Source: DASREM01 sp035652095 (GTDB taxonomy: Bacteria > Acidobacteriota > Terriglobia > Terriglobales > Acidobacteriaceae). From it: DNA of 64,000 nucleotides. Numbering within the stretch: the stretch's first letter is position 1; every line of letters begins with the position of its first letter. The DNA lies in contig DASREM010000014.1 in the NCBI GenBank assembly GCA_035652095.1, positions 124,001 through 188,000 of the forward strand, read 5' to 3'. The position numbers and the translations under genes were made by a program. Of the stretch, positions 43,022-50,803 are shown in pieces. The notes beneath the pieces were generated by a model. That model was not told the DNA's origin and searched no databases. It was given only the letters and a program-made list of their open reading frames with translations.

Positions 43022-43957
43022 GTGACTAAACTTAAGACAGTGCATGTCCACGCTCATGCCGCCGACGAGAGAACCTCGAAGGTTCTTCGCATCTCGCTCG
43101 TCGTCACCCTCGGATACATCGTCCTGCTGGTCGTCTCCGGCATTCGTGCGCATTCGCTGGCTCTGCTCTCCGAGGCGGGACACAATCTTTCCGACTTCCT
43201 GGCGCTTCTGCTCTCTTTGTTCGCGGTGTACCTGGAATCCCGTCCCGCGAGTTCCACCAAGACCTACGGCTACCGCCGCGCCGGAGTGCTAGTCGCTCTG
43301 GTCAACGCGCTCTCCCTCGTCATCGTGTCTTTCCTGATTTTCTACGAAGCCTTCCGACGCATGCAGAACCCGGAACCGGTGAAAGCCAGCCTCATGATCT
43401 GGGTCGCCGCAGCGGGCGTGGTGATGAACGGAGTGATCGCCGCAATGCTCTACCGCTCCGGCCGCGACGTGAACATCCGCAGCGCCTTCCTGCACGAGGT
43501 TGGCGACACCGTCTCAACCGCTGCAGTCATCGCAGGTGGCTGGGCGATTCTCGCCACCGGCCAGACCTGGATCGACTCGGCTCTTTCATTCGGGATCGGC
43601 GCGCTGATCCTGTGGTCAGGTTTCGGCATTATCCGTGAAACGCTGAACATCCTGCTGGAAGGTACCCCGCGCGGGATGAAGGTGGAACTGGTTGAGTCCG
43701 CCATTCGCGCCATCGACGGCGTGAACGATGTTCACGACCTGCATGTCTGGAGTATCGGCTCAGAAACGCACGCGCTCTCCTGCCACATCTCGATCGCCGA
43801 CATCCCGCCGTCAGCCAGCGAGCGCATCCTGAAAGACGTGAAAGAGTGTCTGCACCAGAACTTCCGCATCGAGCACACCACCATCCAGTTCGAACACGCC
43901 GTCTGCGAGGTGGCGCATGGATGCGTGATTCCGATCAGCGAGGAGCACCTGCACTGA
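43022..43957 (+). CDS. Cation diffusion facilitator (CzcD-like)
   Basis: A 311-residue proton/metal antiporter exporting Zn2+, Co2+ or related ions across the inner membrane. Six transmembrane helices cover residues about 20-215. The metal site is the paired HxxxD: SEAGHNLSDFLALL in TM2 and LHEVGDTVSTAA in TM5. The cytoplasmic C-terminal domain contains DVHDLHVWSIGSETHALSCHI. An N-terminal His cluster (HVHAHAADE) may bind metal. GTG 43022 is chosen; TTG 43004 is in frame. The start lies against a heptamer tract with no ribosome binding site. It overlaps the next gene by one base. Confidence 0.93.
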   Translation: MTKLKTVHVHAHAADERTSKVLRISLVVTLGYIVLLVVSGIRAHSLALLSEAGHNLSDFLALLLSLFAVYLESRPASSTKTYGYRRAGVLVALVNALSLVIVSFLIFYEAFRRMQNPEPVKASLMIWVAAAGVVMNGVIAAMLYRSGRDVNIRSAFLHEVGDTVSTAAVIAGGWAILATGQTWIDSALSFGIGALILWSGFGIIRETLNILLEGTPRGMKVELVESAIRAIDGVNDVHDLHVWSIGSETHALSCHISIADIPPSASERILKDVKECLHQNFRIEHTTIQFEHAVCEVAHGCVIPISEEHLH

Positions 43958-44508
43958 TGTCGACCGAACCGGGATCGACCGTCTCGCTCTCGTCTGAACG
44001 CAAAACCTATGTATGTGGAACATGCGGCCAGCGTCACCATGGGCTTCCTCTCAGCTTTGCCGCAGAGTTCCCAGACCCATATGCAAATGTGAAACGCGAC
44101 GAGCGAGACATGCGCTGCGTTATTGGTTCTGATCAATGCATTATCGACCGGCAGTTTTTTTTTATCAGAGGATGTCTCGAGATCCCAGTCTTGGGTCGTG
44201 AAGATGCATTTCTCTGGGGATTATGGGCGACGGTGCGAGAAGAGGTCTTTGACGAGATTTCCGCATGCTGGGAACTCCAGGGACGGGAGAACTCTCACGG
44301 CCCCTTCAAGGGTAGACTCGCGAACTCACTGTCGATCTATCCAGAGACTCTCAATCTGAAATTGAGAATCACCCTGCAACCCGTTGGACAACGTCCCCTG
44401 TTCTTCATTGAAGAAGGTGAACACCTTCTGGCACAGGAACAGAGTGTCGGGATCACGGAAGGCCGCGCCATGGAACTCGCATCTCTTCTGCTACATCAGG
44501 TAAAGTGA
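43957..44508 (+). CDS. DUF2199 domain protein
   Basis: A 183-residue cytosolic protein. After about 14 residues it shows a zinc-knuckle-like CGTCGQRHHGLPLSFAAEFPDPY, then DMRCVIGSDQCIIDRQFFFIRGCLEIPV and FLWGLWATVREEVFDEI. These are the recognisable elements of DUF2199. No function is known. The ATG shares a base with the TGA of the CDF gene (TGATG), implying translational coupling. A longer frame reaching back into the CDF gene is rejected. Confidence 0.88.
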   Translation: MSTEPGSTVSLSSERKTYVCGTCGQRHHGLPLSFAAEFPDPYANVKRDERDMRCVIGSDQCIIDRQFFFIRGCLEIPVLGREDAFLWGLWATVREEVFDEISACWELQGRENSHGPFKGRLANSLSIYPETLNLKLRITLQPVGQRPLFFIEEGEHLLAQEQSVGITEGRAMELASLLLHQVK

Positions 44509-44533
44509 CCAGCCTTCCCTTGCTCGTGAGCAG

Positions 44534-46240
44534 TTACTTTGCCTGCCGTTCGTAAATCTCCCTCGCCCGCTCCAGCGTATCCGCGTCTTCCGGCAGCTTA
44601 TCCGGACGTAGCCGCACAATTCTCGGAAACCGCAGCGCGTACCCGCTCTCATGCCGGTCGGACTTCATCATGTTGTTGAACGCCACTTCCAGCACAACCT
44701 TCGGCTCAACGAGTCTCCGGAATCCCTGATCCTCCAGCGTATGTTCGAGAAACCACTTGCTCATCTCGGCGATCTCCACGTCAGTCAGTCCTGAGTAGGC
44801 TTTGCCGATGTTCACTAACCGCTCTCCATCGCGCACCGCGAACGTGTAGTCGCTCAGCACTCCGATGCGCTTCCCATGTCCGTACTCCGCCGCAGTCACC
44901 ACTACATCCAGAGTTGCCAGCTCGCGCTTCAGCTTTAACCACCACTTCCCGCGCCGTCCCGGCGCATACGCCGACTCGGGATCTTTAATCATCAACCCTT
45001 CATTCCCCCGAGCCTGCGCCTCATCGAACAGCCGGTCCAGTTCTTCCGGAGAAGAAGCGCGATAAAGAGGCGATCGAATGATCTGAGTGTTCTTGTGTTC
45101 GACCATCTCGCCGAAAACAAGGGACTGCTGCATTCCGGTTTTTCTTCGTGTTACTTGGTGTCCTTTGTGGTTAGCAGTTTTTGCCAGCAGCAAATCCAAT
45201 ATCTGCCCGCGCTCGCGCAAGGGCCGGTCAATCACCAGCGATCCATCCGCATACAGCACATCGAACGCGAGATACGCCACCGGCACGCGTCGCATCATCT
45301 CCGCGCTGACCTTCTTGCGGCCCAACCGCTGTTGCAGTGCGCTGAAAGGAAGCGCCCGGCCTTCCTCGGCCAAGTAGCTCCACGCCACAATCTCTCCATC
45401 AAGAATCACCTCGCCTGGAATCGCCGCCAAAACCTCCGGCAGTTCGGGAAATGATTCCGTAATGTCGTCGCGGGTGCGCGAAAAAATCCGCACCTCGTCT
45501 TCCGAGATATGCACTTGCGCTCGAATTCCGTCGAACTTGTTCTCGACATACGCATCATGAAAGTAGCTGAGCGCATCCGTCGAATTCTCTGCCGGGCTCG
45601 CCAGCATGAAGCCCAGCGGATGGAATAGCCGCATGCGGGCGTCTTCCAATTTTCCGGCAAACGCAAGCTTCAGGGTCCCGCCAATATCTCCCAGTAGCAT
45701 GTTCGCCCGCTGCACCTGCGCGATGGTCGCTCCGTACGCCTTCGCGACCGCCTCTTCGACCAGGCTCTCCTTCAGCCCAATCCGCAGATCGCCAGTCATG
45801 ATCTTGACGATGTACTTTGCCTCGAGCGGCTGCACCTGAGAGAGCAACTCGCGCACCAGTTGCCCCTTGGCCGCCGGGCCGCGCGCCGCCGCGATGGCCC
45901 GGAAAGACCGCGCTACATCCAGCACACCCAAATCCCGAACCTCACGCGCCGGCAGCACCGCTCCCGCCACCGCGCCCAGATCACCCAGCTTCCGGTACGC
46001 AGAGGTAAGCTCATCCCCTGTCTTGCCCGAAAGCTCTTCGACTATTCGCCACAACAACGATCCGCCCACCTGGAGCGTGGTCTCCTCCCACACCGGAAAC
46101 GGCCTTCCCGACAGAAATATCGCAGCCACCGCAGCCTCGTCGGCGGACCGCCCCTTCAGGTACTCCGAAACGATCCGCGTCTTCTCCAGCTTTTTGGTGG
46201 TTCCGGCGATGAACTCGCTGATCTCGGCTAATCTCTTCAT
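44534..46240 (-). CDS. ATP-dependent DNA ligase with a translated repeat insertion
   Basis: A 568-residue ligase of the archaeal/LigB-like type: an N-terminal DNA-binding domain (about 1-200), the nucleotidyltransferase domain with adenylation lysine 235 in ENKFDGIRAQ, motif DGEIVAW, RGNEGLMIKDPES and WLKLKREL, and an OB-fold end (AFNNMMKSDRHESGYALRFPR). Nucleotides 45144-45174, coding for residues about 357-367 (NHKGHQVTRRK), are a copy of the intergenic hairpin repeat. The insertion of about 25-35 residues lies between two nucleotidyltransferase motifs and keeps the frame, so the protein is probably still functional with an extra loop. Confidence 0.93.
   Translation of the reverse strand: MKRLAEISEFIAGTTKKLEKTRIVSEYLKGRSADEAAVAAIFLSGRPFPVWEETTLQVGGSLLWRIVEELSGKTGDELTSAYRKLGDLGAVAGAVLPAREVRDLGVLDVARSFRAIAAARGPAAKGQLVRELLSQVQPLEAKYIVKIMTGDLRIGLKESLVEEAVAKAYGATIAQVQRANMLLGDIGGTLKLAFAGKLEDARMRLFHPLGFMLASPAENSTDALSYFHDAYVENKFDGIRAQVHISEDEVRIFSRTRDDITESFPELPEVLAAIPGEVILDGEIVAWSYLAEEGRALPFSALQQRLGRKKVSAEMMRRVPVAYLAFDVLYADGSLVIDRPLRERGQILDLLLAKTANHKGHQVTRRKTGMQQSLVFGEMVEHKNTQIIRSPLYRASSPEELDRLFDEAQARGNEGLMIKDPESAYAPGRRGKWWLKLKRELATLDVVVTAAEYGHGKRIGVLSDYTFAVRDGERLVNIGKAYSGLTDVEIAEMSKWFLEHTLEDQGFRRLVEPKVVLEVAFNNMMKSDRHESGYALRFPRIVRLRPDKLPEDADTLERAREIYERQAK
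45144..45174. repeat. Copy of the hairpin repeat inside the DNA ligase gene
   Basis: The 15 bases GTGTCCTTTGTGGTT at 45158-45172 are identical to the arm at 42812-42826 region and nearly identical to arms at 24644-24965. The flanking CTTCGTGTTACTTG also belongs to the repeat. It is read through in frame by the ligase. Confidence 0.8.
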
Positions 46241-46361
46241 GATCTGTAACTATTTCAAATACTTAGCGTAGTCTTGCGGCCTCCGGGGCGATGGAAAACA
46301 CACCCGCCTGTGATACCCTTACTTGTTGCTACCCCACGGCAGGAAAGATCATCCAATCAGC

Positions 46362-47351
46362 ATGAACTTGTTGAAGACATGGTGGCGTTTTCTCGTTGCA
46401 GTCCAGCTTTTGCCCGCGCTTGAAAGCGGCGAGGAAACCCTGGTCGGCGGCCAAGCTGTGCTGGAGGGCGTTATGATGCGCTCGCCGCACGCATGGGCCA
46501 TCGCCTGCCGCAAGCCTTCCGGACAAGTCGAAGTGCATAGCGAACCGCTCGAGCGTCTCTCCGAAAAGCATAAATGGATGGGTTGGCCTGTCGTTCGTGG
46601 AGTCATCACTCTCGGCCATGCCATGGGTCTCGGCTTCCGGGCCCTGCGTTTCTCAGCCAACGTCGCGCTCGACGAATTGCAACCTGAAAAGCCAAAAGCG
46701 AAGAAGCTCGAAGTCAGCGGCTGGATTGCCACCGTCAACATCATTTTCTCGGTTGGCTTCTTCATTTTCATGTACAAGTACCTGCCCCTGCTCGCCACCA
46801 CTGAGCTGAAAAAATGGGACCCCGCGCTGGGCGGGCAGATCATGTTCAACCTGGTCGACGGCCTCATTCGACTGGTCCTGTTCCTGCTCTTCATCTGGGG
46901 CGTTTCGTTCCTGAAAGATATTCGCCGGGTCTATGAATATCACGGCGCCGAGCACAAGACCGTTTTCGCCTTCGAGAACGGGGACGAACTCAACACCTCC
47001 AACGTGCAGCGCTATTCCACCTATCATCCACGCTGCGGCACCAGCTTCCTGATGACGGTGATGCTGATCTCGATCGGCTTCTACATGCTGGTCCCGGTCA
47101 CCACGTTCTGGGCGCGTTTCGCGGTGCGCATCGCCTTGTTGCCGGTGATCACTGGGGTCTCCTACGAGATCATTCGCTTTGCCGCCAAGCATCGCGGATC
47201 GCTGTTCGCGCTGATGACGACCCCGGGACTCTGGCTCCAGCGCATCACCACGCAGCCTCCGGCCGATGATCAAGCCGAATGCGCCATCGTCGCATTGGAC
47301 AACGCCATGTCACTCGAAAAACAGCGTGGCGGCGAACTGGTAATTGCCTAG
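46362..47351 (+). CDS. DUF1385 family membrane protein
   Basis: A 329-residue membrane protein. It has the conserved start GEETLVGGQAVLEGVMMRSPHAWAIACRKPSG near residues 20-50, four or five transmembrane helices, the motif YEYHGAEHKTVFAFENG near 205-220 and PRCGTSFLM near 237-245. DUF1385 (YqhQ-like) proteins are commonly encoded just upstream of prfA and prmC, as here. Function is unknown. The ATG at 46362 is favoured over a start 13 codons upstream because of the conserved N-terminus. A 568-base interval containing the four-helix-bundle gene separates it from prfA. Confidence 0.93.
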   Translation: MNLLKTWWRFLVAVQLLPALESGEETLVGGQAVLEGVMMRSPHAWAIACRKPSGQVEVHSEPLERLSEKHKWMGWPVVRGVITLGHAMGLGFRALRFSANVALDELQPEKPKAKKLEVSGWIATVNIIFSVGFFIFMYKYLPLLATTELKKWDPALGGQIMFNLVDGLIRLVLFLLFIWGVSFLKDIRRVYEYHGAEHKTVFAFENGDELNTSNVQRYSTYHPRCGTSFLMTVMLISIGFYMLVPVTTFWARFAVRIALLPVITGVSYEIIRFAAKHRGSLFALMTTPGLWLQRITTQPPADDQAECAIVALDNAMSLEKQRGGELVIA

Positions 47352-47372
47352 GGGGCTCCCCCCGCAACTTCG

Positions 47373-47421
47373 TGGTCTTTGCCTCTTGGTCGTTGGCCCT
47401 TGGTCGTTGGTCGTTGGCCAA
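47373..47421. repeat. Left heptamer repeat of the four-helix-bundle unit
   Basis: Seven consecutive 7-base units: tggtctt, tgcctct, tggtcgt, tggccct, tggtcgt, tggtcgt, tggccaa. They lie 22 bases after the DUF1385 stop. The right-hand tract at 47861-47923 is the reverse complement in type. Confidence 0.85.
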
Positions 47422-47487
47422 GCAAATCGTTCACCAGTCACATACATATCCCCTGGGTAACAACTAAAAGGAAGCGAGGAGGGACTT

Positions 47488-47895
47488 ATGCGACACTCTT
47501 CATTCCAGGACCTGAGGGTTTGGCAGGATGCTATGAAGCTTACCGAAGAGGTTTACCGGCAGACTGCTGGTTTTCCCAAGCATGAGGTTTATGGCCTGAG
47601 CCAGCAGATTCGACGTGCAGCGGTTTCTGTTCCGAGCAATATTGCGGAAGGCAAAGGTCGACGAACTGACAAGGAATTTTCTCAATTTCTTTTTCACGCT
47701 CGCGGATCTCTACTGGAATTGGAAACTCAGCTTATGATTGCACAGGCATTACAATATCTTCCTTTGGAAGATTCCCAACGCGTTCTGAACTTGGCCGAAG
47801 GTGTAGGAAGGGCCCTGAGTGGTTTGATCAATTCTTTGCAGCCAATCGCCCAAGGGATAAGGCCAAGGACCAACGACCAAAGACCAAAGACCTGA
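47488..47895 (+). CDS. Four-helix-bundle protein (S23/bAvd-like)
   Basis: A 135-residue protein of the family once called S23, found in 23S rRNA intervening sequences and related in fold to Avd of diversity-generating retroelements. Signatures: FQDLRVWQDAMKLTEEVY, the loop QIRRAAVSVPSNIAEGKGRR near residues 42-61 and FLFHARGSLLELETQLMIA near 70-88. Biochemical role is unclear; the fold is basic and binds nucleic acid in Avd. GAGGAGGG precedes the ATG. The last 11 residues (RPRTNDQRPKT) are encoded by the right-hand heptamer repeat, as if the repeat had been captured as the C-terminus. Confidence 0.93.
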   Translation: MRHSSFQDLRVWQDAMKLTEEVYRQTAGFPKHEVYGLSQQIRRAAVSVPSNIAEGKGRRTDKEFSQFLFHARGSLLELETQLMIAQALQYLPLEDSQRVLNLAEGVGRALSGLINSLQPIAQGIRPRTNDQRPKT

Positions 47896-47923
47896 AAGCA
47901 ATGACCAAAGACCAAAGCCATGT
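47861..47923. repeat. Right heptamer repeat, running into the prfA start codon
   Basis: Nine units in exact register: ggccaag, gaccaac, gaccaaa, gaccaaa, gacctga, aagcaat, gaccaaa, gaccaaa, gccatgt. The fifth contains the stop of the four-helix gene and the last contains the ATG of prfA. Confidence 0.87.
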
Positions 47924-48999
47924 TTGAACGACTTGACCAAATCGAAGCCCGCTACGAAGAGCTGACCCAGGCCCTCGCCTCGCCTGAGATCATGAACGAC
48001 TCTTCGAAGTACCAGAAGACTGCCAAGGCGCACAGCGAAATCACGCCCATCGTCGAGAAGTATCGCGAGTACAAGGACCTGACCCGGGGCATCGCCGAAA
48101 GCAAGGCGGTGCTCGCCGACGAAAAGGATCCCGAGATGCTCGCCTATGCGCAAGACGAACTCGACAAGCTCCAGGCTCGGGTGGGCGGCGTCGAACAGGA
48201 CCTGAAAGTCCTCCTGCTGCCCAAGGACCCCAACGACGAGAAGGACGTGATCCTTGAAATTCGCGCCGGCACCGGCGGCGACGAAGCCACGCTCTTCGCT
48301 GCGGAAATGTTCCGCATGTACAACCGTTACGCCGAAACCCAGGGCTGGAAAGTCGAAGTTCTGAACACCTCCGAATCCGGCGTCGGCGGCCTGAAAGAAG
48401 TCATCGCGCTGATTGAAGGCGAGCGCGTCTACTCGCGCCTGAAGTATGAAAGCGGCGTGCATCGCGTGCAGCGCGTTCCCGCCACCGAGCAGCAGGGCCG
48501 CGTGCACACTTCGGCCGTTACCGTCGCCGTGCTGCCTGAGGCGGAAGACGTCGACGTCAAGATCGAAGCCAAGGACCTGCGCATTGACACGTTCTGTTCT
48601 TCCGGTCCCGGCGGGCAGTCGGTGAACACGACCTACTCCGCGGTCCGTATCACCCACATTCCCACGAACACTGTCGTCAGCTGCCAGGACGAAAAGTCCC
48701 AGATCAAGAATCGCGAAAAAGCCATGCGCGTGTTGCGCTCGCGCCTCTATGAAGTCGAGATGCAGAAGCAGCAGGACGCGCTTGCCAAGGAACGCAAGCA
48801 GATGGTCGGCTCGGGGGATCGCAGTGAAAAAATCCGCACCTACAATTTCCCGCAGAACCGGGTCACAGACCACCGCATCGGCCTGACCATCCATCAACTG
48901 CAGGAGGTCATGGACGGCAAGCTGCAGCCCATCGTTGAGGCCCTGGTCACGCATTTCCAGGCCGAGAAGTTGAAACAGGAGACTGCCACGGTAGCGTAG
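47920..48999 (+). CDS. prfA: Peptide chain release factor 1
   Basis: RF1 recognises UAA and UAG in the ribosomal A site and triggers peptide release. The 359 residues carry the tripeptide anticodon region RVPATEQQGRVHTSAVTV (PAT, hence RF1 not RF2) and the catalytic SSGPGGQSVNTTYSAVRITH with Gln233, the residue methylated by PrmC, whose gene lies 600 bases downstream. The ATG at 47920 is formed within a heptamer tract and no Shine-Dalgarno sequence is visible, so initiation may rely on coupling or leaderless-like features. Confidence 0.98.
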   Translation: MFERLDQIEARYEELTQALASPEIMNDSSKYQKTAKAHSEITPIVEKYREYKDLTRGIAESKAVLADEKDPEMLAYAQDELDKLQARVGGVEQDLKVLLLPKDPNDEKDVILEIRAGTGGDEATLFAAEMFRMYNRYAETQGWKVEVLNTSESGVGGLKEVIALIEGERVYSRLKYESGVHRVQRVPATEQQGRVHTSAVTVAVLPEAEDVDVKIEAKDLRIDTFCSSGPGGQSVNTTYSAVRITHIPTNTVVSCQDEKSQIKNREKAMRVLRSRLYEVEMQKQQDALAKERKQMVGSGDRSEKIRTYNFPQNRVTDHRIGLTIHQLQEVMDGKLQPIVEALVTHFQAEKLKQETATVA

Positions 49000-49047
49000 G
49001 GCAACGCCTGCGCTGGTTATCGCACCTTAAGCTCGGGGGAATAAGCG

Positions 49048-49578
49048 ATGCCGCAGCCAAAGAAAACCAGGTCACCTCTCGCACTGGCCGGATTCGGCGC
49101 TGCCGTGCTCGCAGCCGGACTCTACGCTGCCCGCTATAGCCCGAAACATGCGGGAACCAGACTCTGGTACGCCCGGCTGAAGAAGCCCGGCTACACCCCT
49201 CCCAGTTACGTTTTTCCTATCGTCTGGACCATCCTCTACAGCCTGATTGCCGTCTCCGGATGGCGCGTGTGGACAGCCCAACCATCGTGGCGGCGGCGCA
49301 AAGCCTTGCGCCTCTGGGCAGAGCAGCTCATGGCCAACGCGGAATGGTCCAGGCTCTTTTTCGGCGAGCACCGTCCCCAGGTTGCGCTGCTCGATCTGGT
49401 CGCTATGGAAGGCCTCATCCTGGAATACATCTCGGTGGCGCGCAAAGTCGATCGCGCGGCCGCGCTTTTGTTCGTTCCCTACATGGCGTGGGTGGCTTTC
49501 GCGGCTTTGCTCAATGCCGACATCGCGCTACTCAACCTTGATGCAAGACACAAATTTCCCAAGCCGCGCGTCGTATAA
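49048..49578 (+). CDS. TspO/MBR family protein
   Basis: A 176-residue membrane protein with five helices. WYARLKKPGYTPPSYVFPIVWTILYSLIAVSGWRVW is the conserved TspO core (residues about 33-68), and MANAEWSRLFFGEHRPQVALLDL is the third-helix region. TspO proteins bind tetrapyrroles and cholesterol-like ligands and affect porphyrin transport or stress responses. It is placed between prfA and prmC, 48 and 34 bases away, in a likely operon with no obvious functional link. Confidence 0.93.
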   Translation: MPQPKKTRSPLALAGFGAAVLAAGLYAARYSPKHAGTRLWYARLKKPGYTPPSYVFPIVWTILYSLIAVSGWRVWTAQPSWRRRKALRLWAEQLMANAEWSRLFFGEHRPQVALLDLVAMEGLILEYISVARKVDRAAALLFVPYMAWVAFAALLNADIALLNLDARHKFPKPRVV

Positions 49579-49612
49579 GCCGAGTTTTTGCCGGATGTGT
49601 TGAAATGAACGC

Positions 49613-50512
49613 GTGCAGTTGAAAGACGCCCTCAACACCGCGATTCGAACTCTCGAGGCGGCCCATGTGCCCTCGCCGCGAATGAATGCCGAGCTGCTTC
49701 TGATGTTCACCCTCGATGTCGACCGCGCCTACTTCTATGCGCATCCGGAACGCGAACTCACCGTCGCCGAGTCCAGCCGCTATCAGGAAGCGCTGGCGCA
49801 GCGTTCCCGGGGCATTCCCGCCCAGTACATCACCGGGCACCAGGAATTCTGGGGTATGGACTTCCTCGTCAGCCCCGCCGTTTTAATCCCGAGACCGGAG
49901 ACCGAGCACGTGGTCGAGAGAGTTCTGGAGCTGTATAGACTTCATTCCGCGTGTGGCGAGGACTCCGCTGCCGGCAAAAAGCAGCTTTCTGGCTCCGCTC
50001 GGGATGCGACCCTGAAATTGATCGACGTTGGCACCGGCTCTGGCTGCATCGCTATCGCACTCGCCAAAGAATTCCCACAAGCAGACATTCACGCGACCGA
50101 CATCTCTCCCGCAGCGCTTGACATCGCCCATGCCAACGCCGCCCGCCACCAGCTTGAAGGGCGAATCCACTTCCGCGAAACTCATTTACTCGACGGTCTT
50201 CCGTCGAACCATTTCGATTTTGTGGTCTCGAACCCGCCCTATGTCGGGGAATCCGAGGAAGACCAGGTTCAACTCGAGGTTCGCAAGTTCGAACCGCGGA
50301 ACGCCGTCATTGCCGGACCCACGGGACTGGAAGTGATCGCCCAGCTTGTGCCCGCGGCCCGCCGGGTCCTGAAGCCAGGCGGCTTTCTGGTCATGGAAAT
50401 CAGCGGAACCGTCGCCGACGGAGTACGCGGGCTTCTCAGCGACTGGTGCCAGGTAGACATTACAAGGGATCTGCAAGGCATTGCTCGTGTCGCATCGGCG
50501 CGCACCACATAA
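49613..50512 (+). CDS. prmC: Release factor glutamine N5-methyltransferase
   Basis: Methylates the Gln of the GGQ motif in RF1/RF2 with SAM. The 299 residues contain an N-terminal helical substrate-binding domain (VPSPRMNAELLLMFTLDVDRAYFY), the PRPETEHVVE linker, the SAM loop DVGTGSGCIAIALAKEFP near 135-152, and the signature SNPPYVGESEED near 204-215. The NPPY motif orients the substrate amide. The start is GTG at 49613. Its presence downstream of prfA fits its role. Confidence 0.95.
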   Translation: MQLKDALNTAIRTLEAAHVPSPRMNAELLLMFTLDVDRAYFYAHPERELTVAESSRYQEALAQRSRGIPAQYITGHQEFWGMDFLVSPAVLIPRPETEHVVERVLELYRLHSACGEDSAAGKKQLSGSARDATLKLIDVGTGSGCIAIALAKEFPQADIHATDISPAALDIAHANAARHQLEGRIHFRETHLLDGLPSNHFDFVVSNPPYVGESEEDQVQLEVRKFEPRNAVIAGPTGLEVIAQLVPAARRVLKPGGFLVMEISGTVADGVRGLLSDWCQVDITRDLQGIARVASARTT

Positions 50513-50546
50513 CAATAGAAACGAAAGTCTCCCGGTGAAAATTCTA

Positions 50547-50562
50547 GCGCAAAGATTTGCGC
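50547..50562. promoter_or_regulatory. Inverted repeat GCGCAAA-GA-TTTGCGC
   Basis: A perfect 7-base inverted repeat with a 2-base centre, ending 10 bases upstream of the -35 box of the putative promoter at 50572-50599. Position and symmetry suit a regulator site for the secreted-protein gene at 50804. Seen directly; function inferred. Confidence 0.5.
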
Positions 50563-50571
50563 AAAAATAAT

Positions 50572-50599
50572 TTGTCAAATCAACTACGCGCGATAGTAT
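50572..50599 (+). promoter_or_regulatory. Probable promoter of the 50804 gene
   Basis: TTGTCA (50572-50577) and TAGTAT (50594-50599) are 16 bases apart in an AT-rich patch. The leader to the ATG at 50804 would be about 200 bases, unusually long. Confidence 0.5.
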
Positions 50600-50803
50600 T
50601 TCCGCCCGTTCTCGGCTACAATCCGCCACTAGACATCGCCGTGCTAGGGGCGTGGCGACTGCCTGTTCGGTCGTTTCGGGTTCTGTAGTTCTCGCAATTC
50701 TGTTCACAGCAGATGGCATGACTGGGATGTTCCTCTCGCATCGGTGCGCGCTGCTTGCTGTGTGATTCACTCGGACCGAACCAACTTGGTCAAGGAGAAA
50801 CCG

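Larger units (their letters stand above)
47373..47923 (+). mobile_element. Putative mobile unit: four-helix-bundle gene between inverted heptamer tracts
   Basis: A 551-base unit with TTGGTCG-type heptamers on the left and GACCAAA/GACCAAC-type heptamers on the right, in inverted orientation. It encloses one gene (47488-47895) with its own strong ribosome binding site. It splits DUF1385 from prfA, which are usually close neighbours. No transposase is present. That it moves is inferred from this position and structure. Confidence 0.55.
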
